A DNA stretch of 53,856 bases from Anaerolineaceae bacterium (GTDB lineage Bacteria > Chloroflexota > Anaerolineae > Anaerolineales > Villigracilaceae). The position numbers were made by a program, and so were the translations under genes. Below, in pieces: positions 1 through 8,675 of the stretch. The DNA is taken from NCBI GenBank assembly GCA_009885945.1, contig VFJR01000059.1, positions 1-53,856 on the forward strand. Direction: 5' to 3'. Numbering within the stretch: the stretch's first letter is position 1; each line of letters begins with the position of its first letter. The notes beneath the pieces are model-generated. The model worked only from the letters and a program-made list of their open reading frames with translations, had not been told where the DNA came from and made no database searches.

Positions 1-933
1 ACTGACACCTCTCTCGTTGGCTTGATCGGCTCCAGCTGTTCCGATGAGACCGTTGGTGGTATTGCTACCCTCACCAACGCTGGTTTAACCACCATCTCCC
101 CATCCAACACTCGCCCTGTGCTCACCAGCGCTGACCGCGGTCCTGACTATGCTGGTTACTTGCGCACAGCTCACAGCGATGCCTTCCAAGGCAAAGCTGT
201 TGCTGAATTTGCTTTCAATGTTTTGAAAGTCAAAAAAGCCGCAACCATTCATGATGGTTCTGCTTATGCTCAGGCTCTTCAACAGGTCTTCGCTGACGAA
301 TTCACCGCCTTGGGCGGAACGATCGTCGCTCAAGAAGCTGTTGCTAAAGATTCCACCGACATGGGTCCAGTTTTGACCACCGTCGCTGCAGCCGCTCCAG
401 AATTCGTTTACTTCCCAGTGTTCGTTGCTGCGGGTGGTTATATTGCCGCTCAAATCCGTGATGTTGCTGGTCTTGAAGATGTAGCCATTGCTGGTTCTGA
501 TGGTATCTTCACCGCTGACTTCATCAAAGCTGGCGGCAAGAACACCGAAGGCATGTACCTCTCCAGCCCAGATTTCGGTCTGTTCCCTGGTGGTTATGCT
601 ACCTTCGTTGAGAAGCACAATGCCAAATATGGCGGCGCGCCTCTCTCTGTATTCCATGCTCATGCTTATGATGCCGCTAACATTTTGTTCACGGCTCTTA
701 AGGCAGTTGCTGTCGTCCAAGCTGATGGAACCATTTATGTTCCTCGCCAGGCTCTGCGTGATGCCATTTATGCCACCAAAGATTTCCAAGGCATTACCGG
801 TACACTCTCCTGCTCTGCTTCCGGTGACTGCGGCGCCCCTGTAATTGCGATGTATGAAATCGTAAGCTCAGATCCAGCCGCTTGGAATCCTCAGGATGCA
901 ACCAACCCCAATCCTAAGAAGGTTTATCCTTAA
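1..933 (+). CDS. livK: Branched-chain amino-acid ABC transporter substrate-binding protein, 3' part
   Basis: The reading frame is open from base 1, so the gene starts upstream of the window. About 310 C-terminal residues remain. The sequence matches the periplasmic-binding-protein type I (LivK/Leu-Ile-Val) fold and aligns along its length with the complete paralogue at 8676-9848: GLIGSSCS against GIIGGTCSS, ATIHDGSAY against VTIHDGTAY, and LSCSASGDC against ITCSPSGDC. It should capture hydrophobic or branched-chain amino acids outside the membrane and deliver them to the LivHMGF complex encoded next. Codon use is strikingly biased to GCT, GGT, ATC, TTC and AAG, unlike the downstream permease genes; this suggests very high expression. 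A 17-bp hairpin follows the stop. The signal peptide is outside the window. The exact ligand cannot be read from sequence. Confidence 0.9.
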   Translation, partial: TDTSLVGLIGSSCSDETVGGIATLTNAGLTTISPSNTRPVLTSADRGPDYAGYLRTAHSDAFQGKAVAEFAFNVLKVKKAATIHDGSAYAQALQQVFADEFTALGGTIVAQEAVAKDSTDMGPVLTTVAAAAPEFVYFPVFVAAGGYIAAQIRDVAGLEDVAIAGSDGIFTADFIKAGGKNTEGMYLSSPDFGLFPGGYATFVEKHNAKYGGAPLSVFHAHAYDAANILFTALKAVAVVQADGTIYVPRQALRDAIYATKDFQGITGTLSCSASGDCGAPVIAMYEIVSSDPAAWNPQDATNPNPKKVYP

Positions 934-953
934 TCTTTAGATTTAAGAATTAA

Positions 954-988
954 TAATGATGGGGCAGATATTATCTGCCCCATCATTA
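954..988. terminator. Perfect 17-bp hairpin between livK and livH
   Basis: Bases 954-970 and 972-988 are exact reverse complements around a single central base. The hairpin lies 20 nt after the livK stop and before the livH ribosome site. It is followed by AATTTTCC, a weak T-tract. I read it as a partial terminator or mRNA-stabilising element that lets the binding protein be made in excess over the permease. Confidence 0.6.
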
Positions 989-1015
989 AATTTTCCATCC
1001 GTTAGGAGCAAGTCT

Positions 1016-2083
1016 ATGATGCGTACAAGTTTTAGCGAACGACTTACAGACTGGGCAGTAAATGGTTTTTTGTGGGGGTTTCGTATACTAATAGTTCTTA
1101 TTGTTGTTATAGGTACTTTTTTAACGATCTCTAGCGGTAAATATACCAATGAGCAATGGATCGATTTTATTGTTTCTGGAATTTCGCAGGGGAGTATTTA
1201 TGCATTAATAGCTCTTGGCTACACCATGGTCTACGGGATTCTACGCATGATCAATTTTGCTCATGGTGAAATTTTTATGACTGGCGCATTCAGCGGATAC
1301 TTCTTTGCCACATGGTTAACATCAACTGGCTTTATGAACACGAATCCATACATAGGGCTTACTTTTTCTATTATTTTCGCAATGCTTATATCAGCTTCAA
1401 TCGCTATGCTGGTTGAGAAAATCGCATACCGCCCATTACGCGGAGCTTCTCGCCTTGTGCCTTTGATCAGCGCAATTGGCGTTTCGTTTTTCCTTCAATA
1501 TGCATTTCGGGGATTTTTCGGACCTGGTGTTTATGCCTATCCAAGCATTGACGCTTTGGATGGGGATTGGAATATTTTTGGCATAGAAATTCTTAAAGTG
1601 AAAATTATCGTTGTGGTTTCAGCCTTCCTGATGATGGCTATCCTTTATTATGTTGTTATGTTTACTAAAATGGGCAAGGCAATGCGCGCAGTTTCTGAAA
1701 ACAAAGACGTAGCGTCGCTGATGGGAATTGACGTCAATCGGGTTATTGTTACAACATTTGCGCTAGGCGCAGCTATGGCTGGCGCCGCAGGCGTTTTGTA
1801 TGCATTGATTTTCCGTCAAGTAAGTTTTTATATGGGCATTGTACCAGGCGTTAAAGCGTTTACCGCCGCGGTATTGGGCGGCATTGGAAATATACCAGGC
1901 GCAATGGTGGGCGGGCTTGTTCTAGGTATCTTAGAATCTGTTGGACCAGCTCTTTTCCTTGAAAGTATCGGCATTGACCGCCCTTATCAACTTAAAGATG
2001 CAATTGCCTATATTATGCTAGTCATGATATTGTTATTCCGCCCATCCGGTATCTTAGGCGAACGTGTTTCTAAAAAAGCATAG
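1016..2083 (+). CDS. livH: Branched-chain amino-acid ABC transporter permease LivH
   Basis: This is a multi-pass inner-membrane permease of about 355 residues. It has the LivH hallmarks near the first transmembrane segments (ISQGSIYALIALGYTMVYG, then MINFAHGEIFM) and the GGIGNIPGAMVGG motif in the late cytoplasmic loop that contacts the ATPase. I choose the ATG at 1016 because AGGAG at 1004-1008 sits 7 nt upstream. The longer ORF starting at 956 would run through the intergenic hairpin and is not credible. It pairs with LivM to form the channel for amino acids delivered by LivK. An N-terminal extension of roughly 45 residues with one extra hydrophobic segment precedes the core. Confidence 0.93.
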   Translation: MMRTSFSERLTDWAVNGFLWGFRILIVLIVVIGTFLTISSGKYTNEQWIDFIVSGISQGSIYALIALGYTMVYGILRMINFAHGEIFMTGAFSGYFFATWLTSTGFMNTNPYIGLTFSIIFAMLISASIAMLVEKIAYRPLRGASRLVPLISAIGVSFFLQYAFRGFFGPGVYAYPSIDALDGDWNIFGIEILKVKIIVVVSAFLMMAILYYVVMFTKMGKAMRAVSENKDVASLMGIDVNRVIVTTFALGAAMAGAAGVLYALIFRQVSFYMGIVPGVKAFTAAVLGGIGNIPGAMVGGLVLGILESVGPALFLESIGIDRPYQLKDAIAYIMLVMILLFRPSGILGERVSKKA

Positions 2084-2094
2084 GACAAAAGACT

Positions 2095-3831
2095 ATGATC
2101 AATAAAAACAACTTCCTTTGGAACGCAATAAAGCTCGGCCTGCTTGGCGGAACAATTGGAATATTTTTCTCTCTTGTGGGCATGATCGAAGTCTTTAGCA
2201 AGCGTGATGTTATTGAAAATGTTATCACGCTTGGGGATTTCATGCTTCTTGCAACTGCAGCCATCTCAGGTTTTATTGCCACTCGCTCACAAACTAATTC
2301 AAAAACGATTACTACGAACCTAGTTACAGGGACATTAGCTGGCTTAACAACCGGCGGTTTGCTGGCACTGTTTGTCTGGGTCGGTAGTCAAATTAATTTA
2401 CGCGCTGTATTTCTCAACGCATCTCCCGTCTTGTTCGATTTGCTCACCTATAAAAAAGGCGCGAATGGTGCATGGCTATTGCTCGAATATGGAGCACTAG
2501 CTGGGTTAATAGGTTCATTATTATTTGGATTGCCAGAAAAAACACGCAAGCCGCTTACTAACACCATCCTTTTTCTATTTGGTATGGCGCTCTTCTCTGG
2601 TCTTTTCCGTGTGGTGATGATCAACCAAGAGGGCGGCGCGGCAAAATTAGCAAAATTTTTATTTGGACAAACTGGGCTTACCCTCAGCGGAGCCTTCATA
2701 TTCTTTATTATCGTCGCCGCATTTACATCACTTTGGTCTGGGCAATCAAAAAAAATACAAGGCAGCTATGCGCGCTTGCCTAAAAAAGGTCAAATTACAG
2801 TACGTGTGATTTTAATTGCTGTGTTGGCATTTATCGCGATTGCACTGCCCCAAATTTCAGGTCCGTTCATTGCGCAGGTCATTGTTGTAGTTTGCCTTTA
2901 CGCCATGATGGGGCTTGGGCTTAATATCACCCTTGGCTTTGCAGGTTTATTAGACCTTGGCTTTGTAGCATTCTTTGCAGTTGGTGCCTATACCGTCGGC
3001 TTACTTACATCCTATGGACCATTTGGATTGGAACATATCTCATTTTGGGCGGCAGTACCGATTGCAGTTTTAGCATCCATGTTGTTTGGCGCGATCTTGG
3101 GTTTGCCAGTATTAGGTGTACGAGGCGATTATCTAGCTATTGCCACGCTTGGCTTTGGAGAAATTATCCGCTTATTAGCAGGCTCCGATTTTCTTGCCAA
3201 ATACTTTGGTGGACCGCAAGGCATTATAGGTATTCAAAAGCCCTGCTTGGGAACTCTTGAGCAATTCGTTAAAATTGATGTACCTCGAGTTTGCGATGGA
3301 CTTGAATTTGCAGGACCAAAGGAAATATATTACCTCGCACTTGCCAGCGCAATTTTGATCGCTTTCATCGCCTGGAGATTACAAAGCTCGCGTCTTGGAC
3401 GCGCTTGGATGGCTATTCGTGAAGATGAGGATGTAGCTGAGGCGTTGGGCATTAATTTAATTCAAACCAAACTTTTGGCATATGTGCTGGGCGCGGCATT
3501 TGCAGGGTTGGGCGGAGCCATATTTACAGTATTAGTTGGCTCTATTTTTGCCAGCAGCATGCAGCTGAATGTATCTATCAACGTCGTAGCAATTATTATC
3601 GTTGGCGGAATGGGCAGTATCCCCGGTGTAATTTTAGGCGCAATCGCATTGATCGGCTTACCTGAACTTTTACGAGAAGTTTCAGAATTTCGTTATTTAT
3701 TATACGGAATTACCTTGATCATAATGATGCTTGCAAAACCTGAAGGCTTATGGCCATCTCAAACTATTCTGCGTGAACTTAAACATAATGAAATTATGCC
3801 TGATACAGAATCACCCAATATAAAGGCATAA
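2095..3831 (+). CDS. livM: Branched-chain amino-acid ABC transporter permease LivM with long N-terminal membrane extension
   Basis: The C-terminal part, from about residue 235, is a standard LivM permease (AMMGLGLNITLGFAGLLDLG, LPVLGVRGDYLAIATLGFGE, GGMGSIPGVILGA). The first 230 residues are an additional set of roughly five hydrophobic segments that I do not recognise. Total length is 578 residues, against about 300-430 for typical LivM. The ATG lies 11 nt after the livH stop, with a weak AGGAC upstream. The gene is co-transcribed with livH, livG and livF. The extension could be a regulatory or assembly domain. The permease assignment is firm; the role of the extension is unknown. Confidence 0.92.
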   Translation: MINKNNFLWNAIKLGLLGGTIGIFFSLVGMIEVFSKRDVIENVITLGDFMLLATAAISGFIATRSQTNSKTITTNLVTGTLAGLTTGGLLALFVWVGSQINLRAVFLNASPVLFDLLTYKKGANGAWLLLEYGALAGLIGSLLFGLPEKTRKPLTNTILFLFGMALFSGLFRVVMINQEGGAAKLAKFLFGQTGLTLSGAFIFFIIVAAFTSLWSGQSKKIQGSYARLPKKGQITVRVILIAVLAFIAIALPQISGPFIAQVIVVVCLYAMMGLGLNITLGFAGLLDLGFVAFFAVGAYTVGLLTSYGPFGLEHISFWAAVPIAVLASMLFGAILGLPVLGVRGDYLAIATLGFGEIIRLLAGSDFLAKYFGGPQGIIGIQKPCLGTLEQFVKIDVPRVCDGLEFAGPKEIYYLALASAILIAFIAWRLQSSRLGRAWMAIREDEDVAEALGINLIQTKLLAYVLGAAFAGLGGAIFTVLVGSIFASSMQLNVSINVVAIIIVGGMGSIPGVILGAIALIGLPELLREVSEFRYLLYGITLIIMMLAKPEGLWPSQTILRELKHNEIMPDTESPNIKA

Positions 3832-3841
3832 AGAGGCGATT

Positions 3842-4672
3842 ATGACTTCGATCTTAACTGCAAAAAAAGTTATTAAAAGATTCGGCGGGTTAGTTGCTGT
3901 AAACTCTGTTGATTTTGAAATTCCTGAAAAATCGATTGTCAGTATTATTGGACCAAACGGCGCAGGCAAAACTACTTTTTTTAACTGCATCACCGGGTTT
4001 GGCAAAATTGATGAAGGCGAAATCACCTTTGAGGGAACTCAAATCCATCGTTTACGACCAGACCAAATCACAAGACTTGGTATTTCCCGTACATATCAGA
4101 ATATCCGCTTATTTCCAGATATGTCCGCCTTGGAAAATATTCTCGTCGGGCAGCATCTGTTCTTACATTCTAGTTGGATTAGTGCAGTATTAAGCACCCC
4201 AAAAGTACGTGCAGAAGAAAAAATGGCGTTGAATGAAGCACAAAGATTACTAAACTTTGTAGACTTAAAAGGCAAAGGCGACATGCTAGCCCGCAACTTA
4301 CCATACGGCGCTCAACGCCGCCTTGAAATTGCACGCGCGCTCGCAACCCAACCTAAATTGCTTCTATTAGACGAACCTTCTGCGGGCATGAATCCGCGCG
4401 AAACAGAAGACTTGACCGCTTTTATTCGTAAATTGCGAGACGAGCTGGGAATTTCAATTTTACTTATTGAACATCACATGCGCGTCGTAATGGGAATTTC
4501 TGAACGAATTACTGTTCTAGATTATGGTGAAAAAATCGCAGAAGGTACACCGAAAGAAATTCAAAATAATCCCCGAGTGATCGAGGCGTATCTTGGTCGC
4601 GGTGCAGCCACCGAAGGCATGGCAAATGCACACGAACGCTTTGCCGATAGCAAAAATTCCAAATCTAATTAA
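3842..4672 (+). CDS. livG: Branched-chain amino-acid ABC transporter ATP-binding protein LivG
   Basis: This is a cytoplasmic ABC ATPase of 276 residues that energises amino-acid uptake. Walker A GPNGAGKTT lies at residues 37-45. The LivG-typical RTYQNIRLFPDMSALENILV follows, then Walker B (LLLLDEPSAGMNP) and the H-loop (LLIEHHM). The ABC signature is atypical, NLPYGAQRRLEIARAL, which is usual for LivG (LPYG in place of LSGG). AGAGG precedes the ATG. It lies 10 nt from livM and 12 nt from livF, so it is one operon. The last 20 residues are a charged, poorly conserved tail. Confidence 0.95.
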   Translation: MTSILTAKKVIKRFGGLVAVNSVDFEIPEKSIVSIIGPNGAGKTTFFNCITGFGKIDEGEITFEGTQIHRLRPDQITRLGISRTYQNIRLFPDMSALENILVGQHLFLHSSWISAVLSTPKVRAEEKMALNEAQRLLNFVDLKGKGDMLARNLPYGAQRRLEIARALATQPKLLLLDEPSAGMNPRETEDLTAFIRKLRDELGISILLIEHHMRVVMGISERITVLDYGEKIAEGTPKEIQNNPRVIEAYLGRGAATEGMANAHERFADSKNSKSN

Positions 4673-4684
4673 GAGTAGGCAAAA

Positions 4685-5398
4685 ATGTCCACACTAACAA
4701 TAGACAATATTCACACCTACTATGGCAATATCCACGCGCTTAGAGGTATTTCTCTAAAAATAGAGAAAGGCGAGATCGTAACTCTAATCGGCGGAAATGG
4801 CGCAGGAAAAACAACCACTTTGCGAACGATCTCTGGGTTATTAAAACCCCGCGAGGGAAATATCAGCCTTGATGGTGAAGACCTGCTTAAATACCCAGCA
4901 CATGAAGTCGTTTACAAAGGCGTCTCAATGGTGCCAGAGGGTCGCGGCGTTTTTGCCCGCCTGACTGTTCTTGAAAACCTTGAAATGGGTGCTTTTAGCC
5001 GCAAAAGCAAAGAAGAATTAAATCATAACTTAGAAAAAATGTTTACATTGTTTCCTCGTCTAAAAGAACGTCGCACGCAAACAGCCGGCACTCTTTCTGG
5101 AGGTGAGCAACAAATGCTCGCTACCGGCCGCGCCCTAATGGCAAACCCGACCGTGCTGTTAATGGACGAACCTTCCATGGGACTTGCGCCAGTATTAGTA
5201 GAATTGATTTTTGACATCATCAAAAAGATCAACGAAGACGGTACAACAATTCTATTGGTAGAACAGAACGCCCTTATGGCTTTAAGCATTGCTAATCGTG
5301 GATACGTTCTGCAAACGGGCGAAATCACACTGACAGACACCGCTCAAAATTTAAAGAACAATCCAATGGTGCAAAAAGCTTACCTCGGCATGGAGTAG
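4685..5398 (+). CDS. livF: Branched-chain amino-acid ABC transporter ATP-binding protein LivF
   Basis: This is the second ATPase of the importer, 237 residues, the normal LivF length. Walker A GGNGAGKTT lies at residues 36-44. Other motifs are the LivF motif VPEGRGVFARLTVLENLEMG, signature LSGGEQQMLATGRAL, Walker B VLLMDEPSMGLAP, and H-loop LLVEQNA. It heterodimerises with LivG beneath LivHM. It is the last gene of the operon and is followed within 40 nt by a strong hairpin terminator. Confidence 0.95.
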   Translation: MSTLTIDNIHTYYGNIHALRGISLKIEKGEIVTLIGGNGAGKTTTLRTISGLLKPREGNISLDGEDLLKYPAHEVVYKGVSMVPEGRGVFARLTVLENLEMGAFSRKSKEELNHNLEKMFTLFPRLKERRTQTAGTLSGGEQQMLATGRALMANPTVLLMDEPSMGLAPVLVELIFDIIKKINEDGTTILLVEQNALMALSIANRGYVLQTGEITLTDTAQNLKNNPMVQKAYLGME

Positions 5399-5433
5399 GA
5401 AAATCGCACTGTTTGGAATCTGAACGTTTGGTC

Positions 5434-5472
5434 AATGGCACAAGATAAAGAAAATATCTTGTGCCATTTTAT
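5434..5472 (+). terminator. Terminator of the liv operon
   Basis: Bases 5434-5447 pair perfectly with 5455-5468 (14 bp, 7-nt loop AAGAAAA), followed by TTTTATTAT. It sits 36 nt after the livF stop and just before the next start codon at 5487, so it separates the importer operon from the downstream lipoprotein gene. Confidence 0.8.
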
Positions 5473-5486
5473 TATCAAATCATAAA

Positions 5487-6467
5487 ATGAAAAAACTGAT
5501 TTCTAAAATTTTATTATTGTCCATCATCACAGGATGCTCAAGCAATCAGGTGGACGAAGCTGCATCTTCAAGATTAAGTACGCCAACTATTACACAACCC
5601 TATATACTTTCAGCCAATGAGAGTAAAAAGCTTGATCTTGGATCAACTCGTATATCACCCGTTGATGGAATGACTCAGGTTTTTATTGCGGGCGGCGAAT
5701 TTAAAATGGGGTCACAAATTGGATTAACAGATGAGCAACCGCAGCATAAAGTTATCCTTGATTCATTTTGGCTTGATAAAACAGAAATTACCAATGCTCT
5801 GTATAATAAATGTGTTCTCGCTGGGAAATGCAGACCGCCAAAAACACAAAACAGTTACGAGGATCAGAATACTCCTTTTGATTATTTCGAAAACTCAACA
5901 TTAATAAACCACCCGGTTGTTTTAGTTTCATGGAACGACGCAAAAAATTATTGTACATGGGCAGGCAAACGACTGCCCACTGAAGCAGAATGGGAGAAAG
6001 CCGCTATTTGGGATCCCACTTCAAATGAACAGCGCACATATCCTTGGGGAAACAACTTCGATTGCAAAAACGGAAATTACGATGATGAGATAGAACTAGA
6101 TGCATCTATGATGTCTAACACTACCAAAAATTGTGATGGATACTCACGAAGCTCCCCTGTTGGTAGTTTTCCTCAAGGCGCAAGCGCTTATGGCGCCTTA
6201 GATATGGGCGGGAACGTATGGGAATGGGTTAACGATGCGTTTATTGAAATTGACCCGTTTAACAATAAGGGTTTAAAAAAATATTATGAGATATCTCCGC
6301 TTCATAACCCGCCCGGAGTTGACCCTGCTATTAGTGAATATCGCATCTTACGCGGCGGCTCGTGGAATATGATTTTCGGCTTCGGGCGTGGAGCCTATCG
6401 GTTATGGTTTGGCTTGGATGATGCTTATGATGGCGTTGGTTTTCGCTGTGCCAGTAATATGAATTAA
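5487..6467 (+). CDS. SUMF1/FGE-fold lipoprotein, probably non-catalytic
   Basis: The start has a lipoprotein signal (MKKLISKILLLSIITGC, cysteine at 17), so the protein should be anchored to the membrane outside the cytoplasm. From about residue 65 it is a formylglycine-generating-enzyme/sulfatase-modifying-factor domain: GGEFKMGS, FWLDKTEITNALY, VSWNDAKNYCTWAGKRLPTE, GGNVWEWVND, RILRGGSWN, GVGFRCA. Genuine FGE has two catalytic cysteines just after the RGGS motif. Here that segment (RGGSWNMIFGFGRGAYR) has none, so sulfatase activation is unlikely. Many bacterial members of this fold bind ligands or carbohydrate, or accompany signalling proteins. No sulfatase gene is nearby. The true role is unknown. 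Confidence 0.85.
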   Translation: MKKLISKILLLSIITGCSSNQVDEAASSRLSTPTITQPYILSANESKKLDLGSTRISPVDGMTQVFIAGGEFKMGSQIGLTDEQPQHKVILDSFWLDKTEITNALYNKCVLAGKCRPPKTQNSYEDQNTPFDYFENSTLINHPVVLVSWNDAKNYCTWAGKRLPTEAEWEKAAIWDPTSNEQRTYPWGNNFDCKNGNYDDEIELDASMMSNTTKNCDGYSRSSPVGSFPQGASAYGALDMGGNVWEWVNDAFIEIDPFNNKGLKKYYEISPLHNPPGVDPAISEYRILRGGSWNMIFGFGRGAYRLWFGLDDAYDGVGFRCASNMN

Positions 6468-6486
6468 AATAAACCATGGAGAAAAT

Positions 6487-7476
6487 ATGTTAATCCTTAA
6501 TGCAGATGAAGTTCGCAAATCATTACCGATGCAAGAAGCAATTAATGCAATGAAAAAAGCCTATATAGCGCTCTCTAATGGAGATGCGCAGGTTCCTTTG
6601 CGCAGCCGCCTGCCAGTTAGCCCACATGATGGCGTGACGCTATTAATGCCAGCCTTTGTTGATAGCAAGAACAATCAAGCACTTGCTGTAAAAATTATTT
6701 CGCTATTCTCTAATAACCCACAAAACAACCTGCCCTTAATTTATGCAACCGTATTAGTAATGGAAGCCAGCACAGGAAAGCCTGTTGCATTACTTGAAGG
6801 TAATTCATTAACTGCCATTCGCACTGGCGCAGGCAGTGGTTTGGCAACCGATGTGCTTTCGCGCGCAGATAGCCATGTTGCGGCGATTTTCGGAGCGGGC
6901 GTGCAGGCACGAACACAACTAGAGGCAACATGCACAGTTCGAAAAATTGAACAGGTCTGGATATACAATTCGAATCGCGAGCGCGCTGAAAAGCTTATCG
7001 CAGAAATGGCTGGCGTAGGACCAATCCCCAAAGATATACGTATTGCGAAATCATCCGAAGAAGCGGTTCGCAATGCTGATATCATTTGCACAGCTACAAC
7101 ATCACTAACCCCCGTCTTTGATGATGCCGACCTCAAGCCAGGAGCACACGTTAGCGCAGTCGGTTCGTATACCCCGCAGATGCAGGAGATTCCATCTCAA
7201 ACAGTTAAGCGGGCACGCGTGGTAGTCGATTCGCTTTCAGCGACATTGGCAGAAACTGGGGACTTTCTAATTCCAATCGCAGCAGGGTTGATCAAAACTG
7301 AAGAAATTAACATTGAGCTCGGCGAGATTCTGGTGGGCAGAATACCCGCCAGAACCAGTCCGCATGAAATCACATTGTTTAAATCAGTTGGCATTGCAGT
7401 ACAGGATGCGATGGCGGCACAATGCGCGCTGGAAAATGCTCAAAAATCGGGAATTGGGCAAATAATTCACTGGTAG
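6487..7476 (+). CDS. Ornithine cyclodeaminase / mu-crystallin family protein
   Basis: This is a cytoplasmic NAD(P)-dependent enzyme of 329 residues, the usual length. The family pattern is clear: KIISLFSNNP, LLEGNSLTAIRTGAGSGLAT, then a Rossmann motif FGAGVQARTQLEA near residue 137, and CTATTSLTPVF. Members convert ornithine to proline, reduce cyclic ketimines, or act as alanine dehydrogenases. Sequence alone does not choose among these. GGAGAAAAT precedes the ATG. The next genes are a DAO-family oxidoreductase and a LivK-like lipoprotein, so I infer a small amino-acid catabolic operon. Confidence 0.9.
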   Translation: MLILNADEVRKSLPMQEAINAMKKAYIALSNGDAQVPLRSRLPVSPHDGVTLLMPAFVDSKNNQALAVKIISLFSNNPQNNLPLIYATVLVMEASTGKPVALLEGNSLTAIRTGAGSGLATDVLSRADSHVAAIFGAGVQARTQLEATCTVRKIEQVWIYNSNRERAEKLIAEMAGVGPIPKDIRIAKSSEEAVRNADIICTATTSLTPVFDDADLKPGAHVSAVGSYTPQMQEIPSQTVKRARVVVDSLSATLAETGDFLIPIAAGLIKTEEINIELGEILVGRIPARTSPHEITLFKSVGIAVQDAMAAQCALENAQKSGIGQIIHW

Positions 7477-7503
7477 TTTACAGCGAAGGAAAAAACTTTA
7501 ATC

Positions 7504-8658
7504 ATGCAAATTCCCAACACAGCAGATATTGTCATCATAGGCGGCGGAGTAATGGGCGCCAGCGCAGCTTATCACTTAGCCTTACGCGGGGCAAAAAATA
7601 TTATCCTGCTTGAAAAAGAACCGTACTTTGGCACTGGCTCAACTGGACGATGCGCTGGTGGAGTGCGGTATCAATTTGCCACAGATGTAAACATTCGCCT
7701 CTCGCAACTTAGCCTGCCAATGATCGAGCGCTTTAAAGATGAACTTGGGCAAGAAGTAAATTACAAACAATGCGGGTATTTATTTGCATTAAATAACGAA
7801 AATGATATTTCTGTCTTTAAAAAAAATGTGGAATTACAACACAAACTAGGCGTGATGACAGAGTGGCTGACAGGCGATGAAATTCGTAAACGCCTGCCTC
7901 TCATGAAATTTGAAGATATGCTGGCTGGAACTTTTTATCAAAAAGACGGCATCGTAGACGCCAATAGCGTAGTCAGTGGATATATCAGCGCGGCACAACG
8001 CTTGGGTGTAAAAACACTTTCCGGCGCTGAGGTAATTGGAATCACTGTCAGCGGGGATAAGGTTGAGGAAGTGCAAACAACTTTGGGCGCAATTAAGACG
8101 CGCATGATATTGAACACGGCAGGTCCGTGGGCGGGTCAGATCAGCGCCATGGCGGGCGTGGAAATTCCAATCACACCGATTCGCCGCCAAATGTTCACTA
8201 CCAATCCGCTGCAAGAAATACCGCTTGACTTTCCTTTTGTGATCGATTTTTCGCAATCATTATATTTTCATCGCGAGGCAGATGGCTTATTAATTGGCAT
8301 GAGCAACGCGAACGAAACTGCGGGCTTTGATCAAAGTGTGGATGAAGATTTTGAATTGGTTAATATGGAAGCGGCGCTGGAGAGATTGCCTTTACTTGCT
8401 AAAGCCAGCCGCGCCGCGCACTGGGCTGGGCTGTATGAGGTAACGCCCGATGCACATCCTATTTTTGGCAAAACACCCGTTGAGGGAATGGTCTTATGTG
8501 CAGGTTTTTCGGGTCATGGCTTTATGCACGGTCCGATTGCTGGAAAATTAATGTCTGAATATATTTTAGATGGGGATTTTTCAAGCCTTGATATTAACAT
8601 GCTTGATCTTGCTCGATTTGCTGAGGACAGATTAATAAAAGAGTACAATGTAGTTTAA
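7504..8658 (+). CDS. DAO-family FAD-dependent oxidoreductase (sarcosine oxidase beta / HcnC-like)
   Basis: This is a 384-residue flavoprotein. The N-terminal dinucleotide-binding motif IVIIGGGVMGASAAYHLA is at about residue 10, followed by GSTGRCAGGVRYQF, which is typical of sarcosine oxidase beta subunits and amino-acid dehydrogenases. The C-terminal FAD site is LCAGFSGHGFMHGPIAGKLM. It probably oxidises a secondary or D-amino acid such as proline, sarcosine or glycine. It starts 28 nt after the cyclodeaminase gene and is followed at once by a substrate-binding lipoprotein gene. No alpha, gamma or delta sarcosine-oxidase subunits are present, so it may act alone or with distant partners. Confidence 0.88.
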   Translation: MQIPNTADIVIIGGGVMGASAAYHLALRGAKNIILLEKEPYFGTGSTGRCAGGVRYQFATDVNIRLSQLSLPMIERFKDELGQEVNYKQCGYLFALNNENDISVFKKNVELQHKLGVMTEWLTGDEIRKRLPLMKFEDMLAGTFYQKDGIVDANSVVSGYISAAQRLGVKTLSGAEVIGITVSGDKVEEVQTTLGAIKTRMILNTAGPWAGQISAMAGVEIPITPIRRQMFTTNPLQEIPLDFPFVIDFSQSLYFHREADGLLIGMSNANETAGFDQSVDEDFELVNMEAALERLPLLAKASRAAHWAGLYEVTPDAHPIFGKTPVEGMVLCAGFSGHGFMHGPIAGKLMSEYILDGDFSSLDINMLDLARFAEDRLIKEYNVV

Positions 8659-8675
8659 TAAAGGAGACAATGCAA

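Noticed and set aside
85-789. 234-residue open frame on the minus strand opposite livK
   Set aside because: It is an antisense shadow of a strongly codon-biased gene; the sense frame has clear LivK homology and the antisense product has no motif.
956-1015. Longer livH start at 956
   Set aside because: It would translate the 17-bp hairpin; AGGAG at 1004-1008 favours the ATG at 1016.
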